A stretch of 64,000 bases of DNA from Hyphomicrobiales bacterium (GCA_900473745.1 UCMW01000013.1:186001-250000), one strand, 5' to 3'. Positions 8,192-17,732 are shown, counted from the first letter of the stretch. Program-made: numbers and translations. The notes: generated by a model not told the origin, from the sequence alone.

Positions 8192-9595
8192 ATGGCCAAA
8201 GCCAAAACCCAATTCGTCTGCCAGAACTGCGGCACGGTCCATTCCCGCTGGGCGGGCAAATGCGATGGATGCGGCGAGTGGAACACCATCGTCGAGGAAG
8301 ATCCGATGGGCGGGATCGGCTCCGGCCCCGGCAAGGTGCCGAAGAAGGGCCGCGCCGTCGCACTCACAGCGCTTTCCGGCGAGATCGAGGAGGCACCGCG
8401 CATTCCGACCGGCATGGGCGAACTCGACCGGGCGACCGGCGGCGGCTTCGTGCGCGGGTCGGCCGTTCTGATCGGCGGCGATCCCGGCATCGGCAAATCG
8501 ACGCTGCTGATGCAGGCGGCCGCTGCGCTGTCGCGACACGGCCATCGCGTCATCTATGTCTCGGGCGAAGAGGCGGTCGCGCAGGTCAGGCTGCGGGCAC
8601 AGCGGTTGGGAGCCGCCGATACCGACGTACTGCTTGCGGCGGAAACCAATGTCGAGGACATCCTTGCCACCATTTCCGAGGGCAAGCGGCCCGATCTGGT
8701 CATCATCGATTCGATCCAGACGCTGTGGAGTGATACTGCCGACAGTGCACCGGGCACCGTCACCCAGGTGCGCACCGGCGTGCAGGCGATGATCCGCTAT
8801 GCCAAGCAGACCGGGGCGACCATGGTGCTGGTCGGCCATGTCACCAAGGAAGGCCAGATCGCTGGTCCTCGCGTGGTCGAGCACATGGTCGATGCCGTCC
8901 TCTATTTCGAAGGCGATCGCGGCCATCACTACCGCATCCTGCGCACGGTGAAGAACCGTTTCGGGCCGACCGACGAGATCGGCGTCTTCGAAATGTCGGA
9001 CAAAGGACTGCGCGAAGTCGCCAACCCTTCCGAACTTTTCCTCGGTGAACGCAATGAAAAGGCACCGGGGGCTGCGGTCTTTGCAGGCATGGAAGGCACG
9101 CGTCCGATCCTCGTCGAAGTGCAGGCGCTGGTGGCCGCTACCTCACTCGGCACCCCGCGTCGTGCCGTCGTCGGCTGGGATTCCTCCCGCCTCGCCATGA
9201 TTTTGGCGGTATTGGAGGCGCATTGCGGGGTCAGGCTCGGTCAGCATGACGTCTACCTGAACGTCGCCGGCGGCTACCGGATCAGCGAACCGGCAGCCGA
9301 CATGGCGATCGCTTCGGCTCTGGTTTCATCACTGGCCGGTCTTGCCCTTCCGGCCGATTGCGTCTATTTCGGCGAAGTCAGCCTGTCAGGGGCGGTGAGG
9401 CCAGTGGCCCACACGGCCCAAAGGCTGAAAGAGGCGGAAAAGCTTGGTTTCTCCGCCGCGGTCTTGCCGGCTGCCTCGCCGGACCTGCCAAAGGGTTCGA
9501 AGGGCAAATGGAGGGAAGTGGACAGCCTTCCCGATCTCGTGGCGCGGATCGCCGGTTCCCGGCTGAAAGCCCCCGCAGATCAGGAGGACGGTTGA
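8192..9595 (+). CDS. radA: DNA repair protein RadA
   Basis: 467-aa RecA-related ATPase that promotes branch migration in recombinational repair. N-terminal zinc finger with Cys10, Cys13, Cys24 and Cys27; Walker A GGDPGIGKST near residue 95; RadA-specific KNRFG motif near 254; C-terminal Lon-protease-like domain from ~290 (KGSKGKW near the end). Full family length. The start at 8192 gives the zinc finger; no strong ribosome site, consistent with coupling to parE, which should end 4 nt upstream. Confidence 0.96.
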   Translation: MAKAKTQFVCQNCGTVHSRWAGKCDGCGEWNTIVEEDPMGGIGSGPGKVPKKGRAVALTALSGEIEEAPRIPTGMGELDRATGGGFVRGSAVLIGGDPGIGKSTLLMQAAAALSRHGHRVIYVSGEEAVAQVRLRAQRLGAADTDVLLAAETNVEDILATISEGKRPDLVIIDSIQTLWSDTADSAPGTVTQVRTGVQAMIRYAKQTGATMVLVGHVTKEGQIAGPRVVEHMVDAVLYFEGDRGHHYRILRTVKNRFGPTDEIGVFEMSDKGLREVANPSELFLGERNEKAPGAAVFAGMEGTRPILVEVQALVAATSLGTPRRAVVGWDSSRLAMILAVLEAHCGVRLGQHDVYLNVAGGYRISEPAADMAIASALVSSLAGLALPADCVYFGEVSLSGAVRPVAHTAQRLKEAEKLGFSAAVLPAASPDLPKGSKGKWREVDSLPDLVARIAGSRLKAPADQEDG

Positions 9596-9681
9596 TCCGG
9601 TCCGACGCGTGAGACAACGCGTTCCGGCGGGTTCGCGGTGACATCAATGCCGGTTCGCCGGCGGCCCTGGAGTTGGTATTT

Positions 9682-10299
9682 ATGCCCATCACTATTTTCG
9701 ACGGTATCGTCATCGGCGTCGTCCTGTTTTCAGCGGTGCTGGCGATGGTGCGCGGCTTTTCGCGTGAAGTGCTGTCCATCGCGAGCTGGGCAGGCTCGGT
9801 GGCGGCCGCCTATTACCTCTATCCCCTGCTCGTGCCCTATGTGATGAACTACACGAGCGACGAGCGCATCGCGCTTGCGGGTTCCGCCGGCATCATCTTC
9901 CTGATCGCGCTGATCGTCATTTCCTTCATCACCTCGCGCATTGCCGACTTCATCATCGACAGCCGCATCGGCGCGCTCGACCGGACGCTGGGCTTCCTCT
10001 TCGGTGCCGCGCGCGGCCTGCTGCTTCTCGTTGTCGCCGTCGCCTTCTGGAACTGGCTGATCGATGCCGGACAGCGCCCCGACTGGGTCAACAATTCGAA
10101 GTCCAAACCCTTCCTGGACTCGCTGGTCGAAAAACTCGAAGCCGTACTGCCTGAGGATATCGAGCCGCAGATCCGTGAGCGCATCCTTGGCCGCGAAGAA
10201 CCTGCGGCAGACGCCACCGGCGACAATGCGCCTGCCGAGCAGGCTCCCGCTGAACAGACGCCGTCTGAGCAAACCCCTGCGCAGCCGGCGACACCTTAA
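9682..10299 (+). CDS. cvpA: CvpA family membrane protein
   Basis: 205-aa inner-membrane protein with four hydrophobic segments in residues ~1-125 (first FDGIVIGVVLFSAVLAMVRGF), matching the CvpA/colicin V production family, and a hydrophilic C-terminal tail made of Pro-Ala-Glu-Gln-like repeats (residues ~180-205). CvpA sits upstream of purF in many proteobacteria, as here. GGAG lies 10 nt before the ATG at 9682; the TTG at 9673 is less likely. Confidence 0.92.
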   Translation: MPITIFDGIVIGVVLFSAVLAMVRGFSREVLSIASWAGSVAAAYYLYPLLVPYVMNYTSDERIALAGSAGIIFLIALIVISFITSRIADFIIDSRIGALDRTLGFLFGAARGLLLLVVAVAFWNWLIDAGQRPDWVNNSKSKPFLDSLVEKLEAVLPEDIEPQIRERILGREEPAADATGDNAPAEQAPAEQTPSEQTPAQPATP

Positions 10300-10314
10300 G
10301 AACACACTGTTCAT

Positions 10315-10382
10315 CGCGCGGCCTTGGTGCCGCGCGAACCGTCACCCATATCAATGCCGCCGGATCGGGACAGACCGGCGGC
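10315..10382 (+). other. Two hairpins in the purF leader
   Basis: CGCGCGGC/GCCGCGCG (10315-10322 and 10329-10336) and GCCGCCGG/CCGGCGGC (10356-10363 and 10375-10382) lie in the 139-bp gap between cvpA and purF. No T tract follows either one, so simple terminators are unlikely; role unknown. Confidence 0.35.
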
Positions 10383-10438
10383 TTAGCCGTTAGAAGCCCA
10401 GCATCCTTGCATCTGTCCCCGGAGCAAAGGCCCTCGCC

Positions 10439-11929
10439 ATGAAGCAGTTCAGCCCTTCTTATGTCGTGTATGGCAGCCATGACGACAAGTATCACGAGGA
10501 ATGCGGGGTCTTCGGGATCCTCGGGCATCCGGATGCTTCTACGCTGACGGCACTCGGCCTGCACGCGCTCCAGCATCGCGGCCAGGAAGCGGCCGGCATC
10601 GTCTCCTTCGACGGACGGCAGTTCTATACCGAGAAGCACATGGGCCTGGTCGGTGACCACTACACCAACCCGGTGACACTGGCGAAGCTGCCCGGCCCAC
10701 AGGCGATCGGCCATACCCGTTACTCGACGACGGGCGAAGTGGCGCTGCGCAACGTCCAGCCGCTGTTTGCCGAACTCGAGGAAGGCGGCATCGCGATCGC
10801 CCACAACGGCAACTTCACCAACGGCCTGACGCTCCGCCGCCAGATCATCGCCACAGGTGCCATCTGCCAGTCGACGTCGGATACCGAAGTCGTGCTGCAT
10901 CTCATCGCCCGCTCGCGCCATGCTTCGACCACCGACCGCTTCATCGACGCCATCCGCCAGATGGAAGGCGGCTACGCGATGATCGCGCTGACGCGCACCA
11001 AGCTGATCGCCGCCCGCGACCCGATCGGCATCCGGCCGCTGGTCATGGGTGACCTCGACGGCAAGCCGATCTTCTGTTCGGAGACCTGTGCGCTCGACAT
11101 CATTGGCGCGAAATTCGTCCGCGACGTGAAGAACGGCGAAGTGATCATCTGCGAAACGCAGGCCGATGGCTCTGTCACCATCGAATCCCGCATGCCGGCG
11201 CGTCCGCAGCCGGAGCGCGTCTGCCTGTTCGAATATGTCTATTTCGCCCGCCCGGATTCGGTCGTCGCCGGACGCAACGTCTACACGACCCGCAAGAATG
11301 CCGGCATGAACCTCGCGCTTGAAGCACCGGTTGAAGCCGATGTGGTCGTGCCGGTTCCGGATGGCGGCACGCCGGCTGCACTCGGCTATGCGCAGCAGAG
11401 CGGCATTCCCTTCGAATACGGCATCATCCGCAACCATTATGTCGGTCGCACCTTCATTGAGCCGACCCAGCAGATCCGCGCCTTTGGCGTGAAGCTCAAG
11501 CACTCTGCCAACCGGGCGATGATCGAGGGCAAGCGCGTCGTTCTGGTCGACGATTCCATCGTGCGCGGCACGACCTCGCTGAAGATCGTGCAGATGATCC
11601 GCGATGCCGGTGCCAAGGAAGTGCATATTCGCGTCGCCAGCCCGATGATCTTCCACCCGGACTTCTACGGCATCGACACGCCCGATCGCGACAAGCTGCT
11701 CGCCAACCAATATGCCGGCGATGAGGCCATGGCGAAGTATATCGGTGCGGACTCGCTCGCCTTCCTTTCGATTGACGGCCTCTACAAGGCTGTCGGTGGT
11801 AAACCGCGAGATCCGGCCAACCCGCAATTCACCGACCACTACTTCACCGGCGACTATCCGACGCGTCTCGTCGACAAGGAAAGCGAAAAGCCGGGGCGCA
11901 AGGAAAGCATGCTCGCCGCCAACGGCTGA
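10439..11929 (+). CDS. purF: Amidophosphoribosyltransferase
   Basis: 496-aa enzyme of the first step of de novo purine synthesis (PRPP + glutamine to 5-phosphoribosylamine). The glutaminase nucleophile is Cys22 in EECGVFGI, so the first 21 residues look like a propeptide that must be removed. The phosphoribosyltransferase loop VVLVDDSIVRGTTS is near residue 368. In the Fe-S type the conserved cysteines are C-terminal; I did not see a convincing set here. ATG at 10439 preceded by GGAG 15 nt upstream. Followed 35 nt later by an SDR gene on the same strand, a conserved rhizobial neighbour. Confidence 0.97.
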   Translation: MKQFSPSYVVYGSHDDKYHEECGVFGILGHPDASTLTALGLHALQHRGQEAAGIVSFDGRQFYTEKHMGLVGDHYTNPVTLAKLPGPQAIGHTRYSTTGEVALRNVQPLFAELEEGGIAIAHNGNFTNGLTLRRQIIATGAICQSTSDTEVVLHLIARSRHASTTDRFIDAIRQMEGGYAMIALTRTKLIAARDPIGIRPLVMGDLDGKPIFCSETCALDIIGAKFVRDVKNGEVIICETQADGSVTIESRMPARPQPERVCLFEYVYFARPDSVVAGRNVYTTRKNAGMNLALEAPVEADVVVPVPDGGTPAALGYAQQSGIPFEYGIIRNHYVGRTFIEPTQQIRAFGVKLKHSANRAMIEGKRVVLVDDSIVRGTTSLKIVQMIRDAGAKEVHIRVASPMIFHPDFYGIDTPDRDKLLANQYAGDEAMAKYIGADSLAFLSIDGLYKAVGGKPRDPANPQFTDHYFTGDYPTRLVDKESEKPGRKESMLAANG

Positions 11930-11964
11930 GCGACACGACCACAAGGGATACGACAGGAAATTCC

Positions 11965-12705
11965 ATGACCATCGACCTCAAGGGCCGGATTGCGCTCGTC
12001 ACCGGCGCCTCGCGCGGCATCGGCTATTTCACCGCGATCGAACTGGCCAAGGCCGGCGCTCATGTCATCGCCTGCGCCCGCACGGTCGGTGGCCTGGAAG
12101 AGCTCGACGACTCCATCAAGGCCGTCGGTGGTTCGGCGACGCTGGTGCCCTTCGATCTTGCCGATATGGCAGCGATCGACCAACTCGGAGGCCATATCTT
12201 CGAGCGCTGGGGCAAGCTGGACATCGCGGTGCTGAACGCTGGCGTGCTCGGCGTGATCTCGCCGATCGGCCATGTCGAGGCCAAGGTCTTCGACAAGGTC
12301 ATGACGATCAATGTCACCGCCACATGGCGCCTGATCCGCACCCTGGAGCCGGTGCTCGTGAAGTCCGACCAGGGCCGTGTGCTGATCCTGTCTTCAGGCG
12401 CCGCCCATAAGTGCCGCCCTTTCTGGGGGCCTTACTCCGCCTCCAAGGCCGCCGTTGAGGCGCTGGCGCGTACCTGGGCGGCCGAGACCCAACGGCTGCC
12501 GCTGCGTATCCTCTCCGTCGATCCCGGCGCGACGCGGACCGCCATGCGCGCCCAGGCCATGCCGGGCGAAGATCCGGATACGCTGCCGCATCCATCGGAA
12601 GTCGCCGCCAAACTCCTGCCGCTCGTCGGCCCGGAGCAGACGGAAACGGGCAAGCTCTACGTGGTGCGAGAGGGCAAGATCGTCGACTACCGGATGCCGG
12701 AGTAA
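11965..12705 (+). CDS. Short-chain dehydrogenase/reductase
   Basis: 246-aa classical SDR: NAD(P)-binding TGASRGIG at residues ~11-18, LNAGVLG near 90, catalytic Ser near 143 (LSSGAAH) and Y-x3-K in YSASKAA near 157. Substrate unknown. AGGAAA precedes the ATG by 5 nt. The purF-SDR adjacency recurs in Rhizobiaceae, which argues for co-transcription but not for a role in purine synthesis. Confidence 0.92.
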   Translation: MTIDLKGRIALVTGASRGIGYFTAIELAKAGAHVIACARTVGGLEELDDSIKAVGGSATLVPFDLADMAAIDQLGGHIFERWGKLDIAVLNAGVLGVISPIGHVEAKVFDKVMTINVTATWRLIRTLEPVLVKSDQGRVLILSSGAAHKCRPFWGPYSASKAAVEALARTWAAETQRLPLRILSVDPGATRTAMRAQAMPGEDPDTLPHPSEVAAKLLPLVGPEQTETGKLYVVREGKIVDYRMPE

Positions 12706-12753
12706 GCGATTCGGCGTTCTCATCCGCGGCCCGAGGGTCGCCCAATCCGAGAC

Positions 12754-13638
12754 ATGCGCATGAATGCCAGAGACTTTGCCGCCTATGCCTACCTGTCTCT
12801 GGCCTGGGGACTTTCCTTCCTGCTCCTCCTGCATGTGGTCGATGCCTTCGGCTGGATCGGGGCGGTGACATTTCGTTGCTTCATCGCGGGCGCCCTGCTC
12901 TATGCGATTGCGCGCATGATGCGGCGCAAACTCGATTTCGGCGCAGGCTGGCTCCCCTTCACCATCGTCGGCGCAACCACGGTGGCAGGGCAGTTGATCG
13001 GGCTTTCCTATGCGACTCCACTGATTGGCACTGCCATGGCTGCGATCTTCGTCGCGTCCATCCCGCTGTTTTCCATGGTGATCGCGCAACTCTGGGGCCT
13101 TGAGCGCATCACGCAGGCGCGTGTGTTCGGCCTCGTGCTCGGGACGATCGGCATCGTCATGCTGGTCGGCTTCCCCGCAGTGCCCGTCACCGGTGCATTC
13201 CTGCTCGGCTGCTTTGCCATGATCGGATCGACCTTTTCCGCCGCCTTCGGCAGCAATTATGCCAGCCGGCATCTTTCCGGCACCGGACCCTGGGAAGTGA
13301 CCATCGGCTCCTTCATCGCCGGTGGGATCCTGACATTGCCGCTTCTCTGGTTCGTGCCCGTGCCCGGCACACCGGTTGCCGTGGATTATCTCTATCTCGT
13401 GGCGCTGGCTGCCCTGATGAGCGCCCTCACCTATGTTCTCTATTTCAGCCTGGTCAAAAGCATCGGAGCGACGGCGGCGATCAGCGTCGAGTTCGCCGTG
13501 ACTGTGGTTGCGGTGCTCGTGGGGGCACTGGTGCTCGACGAGGCCTTGACGATGCTGCAGCTTTTCGGCGGCGGCGTCATCATCCTCGGCTGCGCTCTGG
13601 TGCTCGGTCTCGTCCGCCTGCCGCGGACGGCTGCCTGA
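12754..13638 (+). CDS. EamA (DMT superfamily) transporter
   Basis: 294-aa membrane protein with ten predicted hydrophobic segments arranged as two EamA repeats (~8-138 and ~150-288), typical of drug/metabolite exporters. Substrate not predictable. An alternative ATG at 12760 gives a protein two residues shorter; neither has a well-placed ribosome site. Its stop (13636-13638) directly abuts the stop of the convergent GGDEF gene. Confidence 0.88.
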   Translation: MRMNARDFAAYAYLSLAWGLSFLLLLHVVDAFGWIGAVTFRCFIAGALLYAIARMMRRKLDFGAGWLPFTIVGATTVAGQLIGLSYATPLIGTAMAAIFVASIPLFSMVIAQLWGLERITQARVFGLVLGTIGIVMLVGFPAVPVTGAFLLGCFAMIGSTFSAAFGSNYASRHLSGTGPWEVTIGSFIAGGILTLPLLWFVPVPGTPVAVDYLYLVALAALMSALTYVLYFSLVKSIGATAAISVEFAVTVVAVLVGALVLDEALTMLQLFGGGVIILGCALVLGLVRLPRTAA

Positions 13639-14880
13639 CTAGGCCGTACGACGGCGGATGCGGGACAGGCCACGGCGCGGCTGCGGATCGGCAAGGGCGA
13701 GCGCCTGGCCGGTCTCTGCCAGCAGGATGGTGGGTTCATAGAGCCGCACACAATTGCGACCGTCGGCCTTCGCCCGGTACAAGGCGGCATCTGCACAGGC
13801 AAGAAGGGTGTCGAGCCCCGTTCCCCGCTGCGTCAATTCACAGACACCGATGCTCACCGTGATCCCCAAGGCTCCCAAGCCCGGCATGACCATGTCGGCA
13901 ACGGCGAGGCGCAGGTTTTCGGCGACGGCGACCGCCTGTTGCGCGCTCATGCGCGGCATGAGGCAGGCGAATTCCTCGCCGCCGATTCGGGCGAAGAGCC
14001 AGCCCTTTGGCATGCGCTGATCAATGGCACGCGAAAAGGCAAGCAGGACCTGGTCGCCGGCCGCATGACCATGCGTATCGTTGACCGACTTGAAATGGTC
14101 GATGTCGAAAAGCAACAGGCTCGCACCGCCCTCGGCCTCGTGAAGCATGTCGTTAGCCTCTGTCACGAAGGTGCGGCGGTTGGCGAGGTTGGTAAGGGGA
14201 TCCCGCTCGGAGGCCAGGCGATAGCGCCACTCGTCGCGTTCCTTGGCCACGATCAGCAGAGAGATCAGTGAGAGGACGATCAGCATGGAATTCGCTAGCG
14301 TGACAAGTGCGAACCAAGGCGCCGTGCTTCCATCCGCGGCATAGGGCGGGGCGACGAATACACTGAGCGGCACCGCCGCTAGCCAAAGCAGACCGCGCAG
14401 GGCGTTGGCGGTTGCAGCAATCGACCGGGAGGGCAATGGTTCGTGCCTGGCGCGCACCAGAGTTTCGCGCGCCATCAGGAAACAGTACACGGCCACGAGC
14501 AGAGACAAGGTCGCAGTCCGGGCTTCGACTGAATTCTGCAGCATCGGTGTGAACCAGAGCAGGATCCACACGAGCGCACCCAAGGAACCCTTTGCAATTG
14601 ATAGACGCGCGCCTTCGAAGACGACGACCGCCTGCCAGTAGAGGCCGACAGCGAGAATGCCGAGACAGAGGCCCACTCCGGATGAAAGGGTGAGCGGCAA
14701 GCTTTCGCGGTTTGCATGAAGGAGCATGGCCGCGCAGCCGGCAAGGCCAGCGGCCACGAGCAGTGGAAGCACGCGACTGTCTCGATAGCGCAACCACATA
14801 TAGATCGTGACCACGGTGGAGATCAGGGTGATCAACGCATGGACAACCATGAGGGTGGGCAAATGCAGCGTCTGGTCCAT
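13639..14880 (-). CDS. Membrane-bound diguanylate cyclase (GGDEF)
   Basis: 413-aa c-di-GMP synthase. Six to seven membrane segments (~1-210) form the N-terminal sensor; the GGDEF domain follows, with DPLTNLANRR, FDIDHFKSVNDTHGH and the active-site RIGGEEF. No RxxD inhibitory site is visible upstream of GGEEF. Start chosen at 14880 (MDQTLHL), with GGAG 12 nt upstream; the ATG at 14892 would sit directly on that GGAG. Convergent with the EamA gene with zero spacing and no obvious terminator. Confidence 0.88.
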   Translation of the reverse strand: MDQTLHLPTLMVVHALITLISTVVTIYMWLRYRDSRVLPLLVAAGLAGCAAMLLHANRESLPLTLSSGVGLCLGILAVGLYWQAVVVFEGARLSIAKGSLGALVWILLWFTPMLQNSVEARTATLSLLVAVYCFLMARETLVRARHEPLPSRSIAATANALRGLLWLAAVPLSVFVAPPYAADGSTAPWFALVTLANSMLIVLSLISLLIVAKERDEWRYRLASERDPLTNLANRRTFVTEANDMLHEAEGGASLLLFDIDHFKSVNDTHGHAAGDQVLLAFSRAIDQRMPKGWLFARIGGEEFACLMPRMSAQQAVAVAENLRLAVADMVMPGLGALGITVSIGVCELTQRGTGLDTLLACADAALYRAKADGRNCVRLYEPTILLAETGQALALADPQPRRGLSRIRRRTA

Positions 14881-15190
14881 GCCGAAGATCATCTCCGAGG
14901 GTGGGGGAAGTCTCCCTAAAATTGGGGTAGTTACCTTGAAAAAACCTTAACTCTCAAAGCGTCTGCCCAAATGAGCTTGCTTCATCTCGATACGGCCCCT
15001 GCCTAGCGCTGGACCCTTGACCAAATCCCCGGCCCGCGCCATAAAGCGCGTCATGAAAACGAGCCTCTGCATCATTTGCGGGACCATTATTCGCTAGCGC
15101 TTCGCTGGCCTGGCCGTTTTCGTCTCCTGCATAGCCCCAGATGACAAACGACCCGGTCCAGCCGGGTACCATTCGTTCTGGGAGTTTCTC
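14881..15190. other. Intergenic region between GGDEF gene and cysS
   Basis: About 310 bp holding the divergent promoters of the GGDEF gene and cysS. I see only a small hairpin, ACCCGG/CCGGGT at 15151-15167, 24 bp before the cysS start. No gene, repeat copy or recognisable riboswitch. Confidence 0.5.
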
Positions 15191-16894
15191 ATGGCCGGCG
15201 GCCTCAAGCTTTACAACACGCTCACACGCGACAAGGTCGATTTTGAGCCAATCGACCCGGACAATGTTCGCCTGTATGTCTGCGGACCGACTGTCTATGA
15301 CTTCGCCCATATCGGCAATGCGCGTCCTGTCATCGTCTTCGACGTACTGTACCGCCTGCTGCGCCACACCTATGGCGCGGACAAAGTCACCTATGTCCGC
15401 AACATCACCGACGTCGACGACAAGATCAACGCACGCGCCTTGCGCGACTTCGGCAGCCAGATCGCCGATGTTTCGATGAGCCTCAACGAGGCGATCCGGG
15501 CCGTTACCGGCAAGACCGAGAGCCAGTTCCACGAGGACGTGGCCTCGCTCGGCTGCCTGAAGCCGACCGTCGAGCCGCGCGCGACCGACAACATTGCCCA
15601 GATGATCACGATCATCCAGCGGCTGCTCGACATGGGCCATGCCTATGTCGCCGAAGGCTCTGAGGGACACGAAGTGCTGTTCTCGACCGCCTCTATGGCG
15701 GATTACGGAATGCTGTCGAAGCGCAAGCTCGAGGATCAACAGGCCGGCGCGCGTGTGGCTGTCGAAAGCCACAAGATGAACCCGGCCGATTTCGTGCTGT
15801 GGAAGCAGTCGGCCGATACCGAGCCGGGCTGGCCGGCGAGCTTCACCTTCGAAAGCAAGACCTATCCGATCTACGGCCGTCCCGGCTGGCACATCGAATG
15901 CTCTGCCATGGCCGACCGTTACCTCTGGGAAGAGATCAAGGATCGTCTCTCGCCCAAGGCTAAGGCGAAGCCGCACCAGTTCGACATTCATGGCGGCGGT
16001 CTGGACCTGATCTTCCCGCACCATGAAAACGAGATCGCCCAGTCCTGCTGCGCCTTCGACAACGACCTGATGGCAACGGTGTGGATGCATAACGGCTTCC
16101 TGCAGGTCGAGGGCCGCAAGATGTCGAAGTCGGAGGGCAATTTCGTCACGATCAACGAGTTGCTGGCCACCGAGAAATTCGGCGGTCGGAAGTGGCCGGG
16201 CGAAGTGCTGCGGCTGGCGATGCTGATGACGGACTACAAGCAACCAATTGATTTCTCAATTTCGAGGCTGCGAGAAGCAGAGGCTTGGATCAAGAATTGG
16301 TCTAGCGTTCTTTCTTTGATATCCGGAACACAAGGCTTCACCCCTCGCCCTGACGAAAAACTCCTCCGGATCCTTTCCAATGATCTCAATACCGTTGAAG
16401 CACTGCACTATCTGAAGTCGCTTTCTGCGAGTGCGGTAGCGTCGATTGAACCAGCAGAGCGTCTAGTTTGGGGCCTAAACCTGCTTGGGTTGTTGAATGC
16501 TGACGTAAACCGGATTGTGTTTATGTCGGCAATGACCAGCAACACGCTTACAAGCGCCGAAAAGGAAAATGTCCTTAAGACGGCGCTGACATCGATATCG
16601 GCTCACGACGGTGTTCGGATCTTGCTCAAAGATCATCCAATGCTTCCCAGATATCTGGAAACGCTTACACATGCAGGAAAAGTCCTTTTCGAAGAATGGC
16701 AAGAAGCCTTTGATTCCGGACTCCTTTCAGACATCAGCTTAAAGCTCAGACAGCGGTTAGAGTATCTTGCGACGAAGCAGTTCGCCGAAGCCGACCGCAT
16801 CCGCGATGAGCTTGCCGAGAAAGGCATCCAGCTCAAGGACGGCAAGGACAAGGAGACCGGTGAGCGGGTGACGACCTGGGAGGTCAAGCGGTAA
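15191..16894 (+). CDS. cysS: Cysteine--tRNA ligase, with long atypical C-terminal region
   Basis: 567-aa class I synthetase charging tRNA-Cys. The catalytic half is normal: zinc/active-site [12 protein letters not shown]-type FAHIGN near residue 40, [21 protein letters not shown] and KMSKS near 310. After [10 protein letters not shown] (~residue 350) the sequence becomes unlike its surroundings: GC drops to ~50 % by hand count (16240-16770) against ~60 % before. Only the last ~40 residues ([17 protein letters not shown]...TTWEVKR) return to the usual rhizobial form. Total length exceeds the typical ~460 aa by ~100. Core function should be kept; the anticodon-binding region seems replaced or expanded. 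Confidence 0.93.
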   Translation: MAGGLKLYNTLTRDKVDFEPIDPDNVRLYVCGPTVYDFAHIGNARPVIVFDVLYRLLRHTYGADKVTYVRNITDVDDKINARALRDFGSQIADVSMSLNEAIRAVTGKTESQFHEDVASLGCLKPTVEPRATDNIAQMITIIQRLLDMGHAYVAEGSEGHEVLFSTASMADYGMLSKRKLEDQQAGARVAVESHKMNPADFVLWKQSADTEPGWPASFTFESKTYPIYGRPGWHIECSAMADRYLWEEIKDRLSPKAKAKPHQFDIHGGGLDLIFPHHENEIAQSCCAFDNDLMATVWMHNGFLQVEGRKMSKSEGNFVTINELLATEKFGGRKWPGEVLRLAMLMTDYKQPIDFSISRLREAEAWIKNWSSVLSLISGTQGFTPRPDEKLLRILSNDLNTVEALHYLKSLSASAVASIEPAERLVWGLNLLGLLNADVNRIVFMSAMTSNTLTSAEKENVLKTALTSISAHDGVRILLKDHPMLPRYLETLTHAGKVLFEEWQEAFDSGLLSDISLKLRQRLEYLATKQFAEADRIRDELAEKGIQLKDGKDKETGERVTTWEVKR

Positions 16895-16901
16895 CATGGT
16901 T

Positions 16902-17092
16902 TTGGCTGCGGTGTGGGGTACCCCCCTCTGTCACTTCGTGACATCTCCCCCACAAGGGGGGAGAGTGGGGACGCACGCGCTGCGGCATCCAAATTCTGAC
17001 CTGTTGGACGGCAACGGCGACGCCGGCGGGGTCTCGCTCTCCTCCCGTGTGGGGGAGATGTCCGGCAGGACAGAGGGGGGTACTCCACGCAC
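16902..17092. repeat. Palindromic dispersed repeat, family A, copy 1
   Basis: About 190 bp. Left arm: CCCCCCTCTG, a GTCAC-TTC-GTGAC mini-hairpin, ATCTCCCCCAC; right arm: GTGGGGGAGAT, GTCC-GGCAG-GAC, CAGAGGGGGG. The outer ends are inverted repeats, so the whole forms a large hairpin. Same orientation as copy 2 at 17552; the two bracket the DUF559 gene. Resembles RIME-like mosaic elements of rhizobia. Confidence 0.88.
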
Positions 17093-17159
17093 AACGCTCA
17101 ACACCCCACTTGCCATAACACACAACCAAAGACAGTCTTCCCATCGGATAAAACCGGTG

Positions 17160-17540
17160 ATGGAAGCCGTCATGCCGCACGCACCCGTCCCGCCGCAACG
17201 CCGCGCTAATGCGAAACGCATGCGCAAGGAGATGACCGATGCCGAGCGCAGGCTCTGGGGCTGCCTGCGGGCGCACCGCCTGATGGGACTCGGCTTTCGC
17301 CGCCAGGTTCCTGTGGCCGGATTCATCGTCGACTTCGCCTGCCCCGATCACAAGCTGATTGTCGAGGTAGATGGCTCGCAGCACGGCAATGATGCTGACC
17401 TAGCCTATGATGTAGCGAGGACCCGACGGCTTGAGCAGGACGGTTGGACAGTGCTGCGGTTCTGGAACGACGACGTTTTGCGGGATATCAACGATGTCTG
17501 CCAGCATATTGTGATCGTTGTGGGCAAGGATTGGTTGTGA
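17160..17540 (+). CDS. DUF559 domain protein (endonuclease-like fold)
   Basis: 126-aa DUF559 protein, related to the Vsr/restriction-endonuclease-like fold. Visible motifs: RRLWGCLRAHRLMGLGFRRQ, then the D-x9-E-x-D pattern in FIVDFACPDHKLIVEVDGSQH, the likely metal site, and a C-terminal LRFWNDDVL strand. The reading frame stays open upstream through repeat copy 1 to 16896, but the domain starts near 17160 (alternative ATG 17172). Bracketed by two direct copies of the family A repeat, with its stop only 12 bp before copy 2. Target and function unknown; possibly a passenger mobilised with the repeats. Confidence 0.85.
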   Translation: MEAVMPHAPVPPQRRANAKRMRKEMTDAERRLWGCLRAHRLMGLGFRRQVPVAGFIVDFACPDHKLIVEVDGSQHGNDADLAYDVARTRRLEQDGWTVLRFWNDDVLRDINDVCQHIVIVVGKDWL

Positions 17541-17551
17541 TGATTGCTGTG

Positions 17552-17732
17552 TTGGCTGCGGTACGCAGTACCCCCCTCTGTCACTTCGTGACATCTCCCC
17601 CACAAGGGGGGAGAGTGGAGCCGCTCGCCTTGTGGCACTCCAACTCTAAGCCCTTGAATTTCAGAGGTGAGGTCGGCGGGGTCCCGCTCTCCCCCCGTGT
17701 GGGGGAGATGTCCGGCAGGACAGAGGGGGGTA
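17552..17732. repeat. Palindromic dispersed repeat, family A, copy 2
   Basis: About 180 bp, same orientation and same outer sequence (TTGGCTGCGGT...CCCCCCTCTG to CAGAGGGGGGTA) as copy 1. The central ~60 bp differ from copy 1, which suggests independent arms with a variable core. Confidence 0.88.

Noticed and set aside
10088-11944. 618-codon minus-strand frame
   Set aside because: Shadow of cvpA and purF.
13636-13641. Gene fusion or overlap between EamA and GGDEF genes
   Set aside because: The stops only abut on opposite strands; convergent genes with zero spacing, no fusion.
14954-16243. 429-codon minus-strand frame over cysS
   Set aside because: Antisense to the conserved catalytic half of cysS; no family resemblance.
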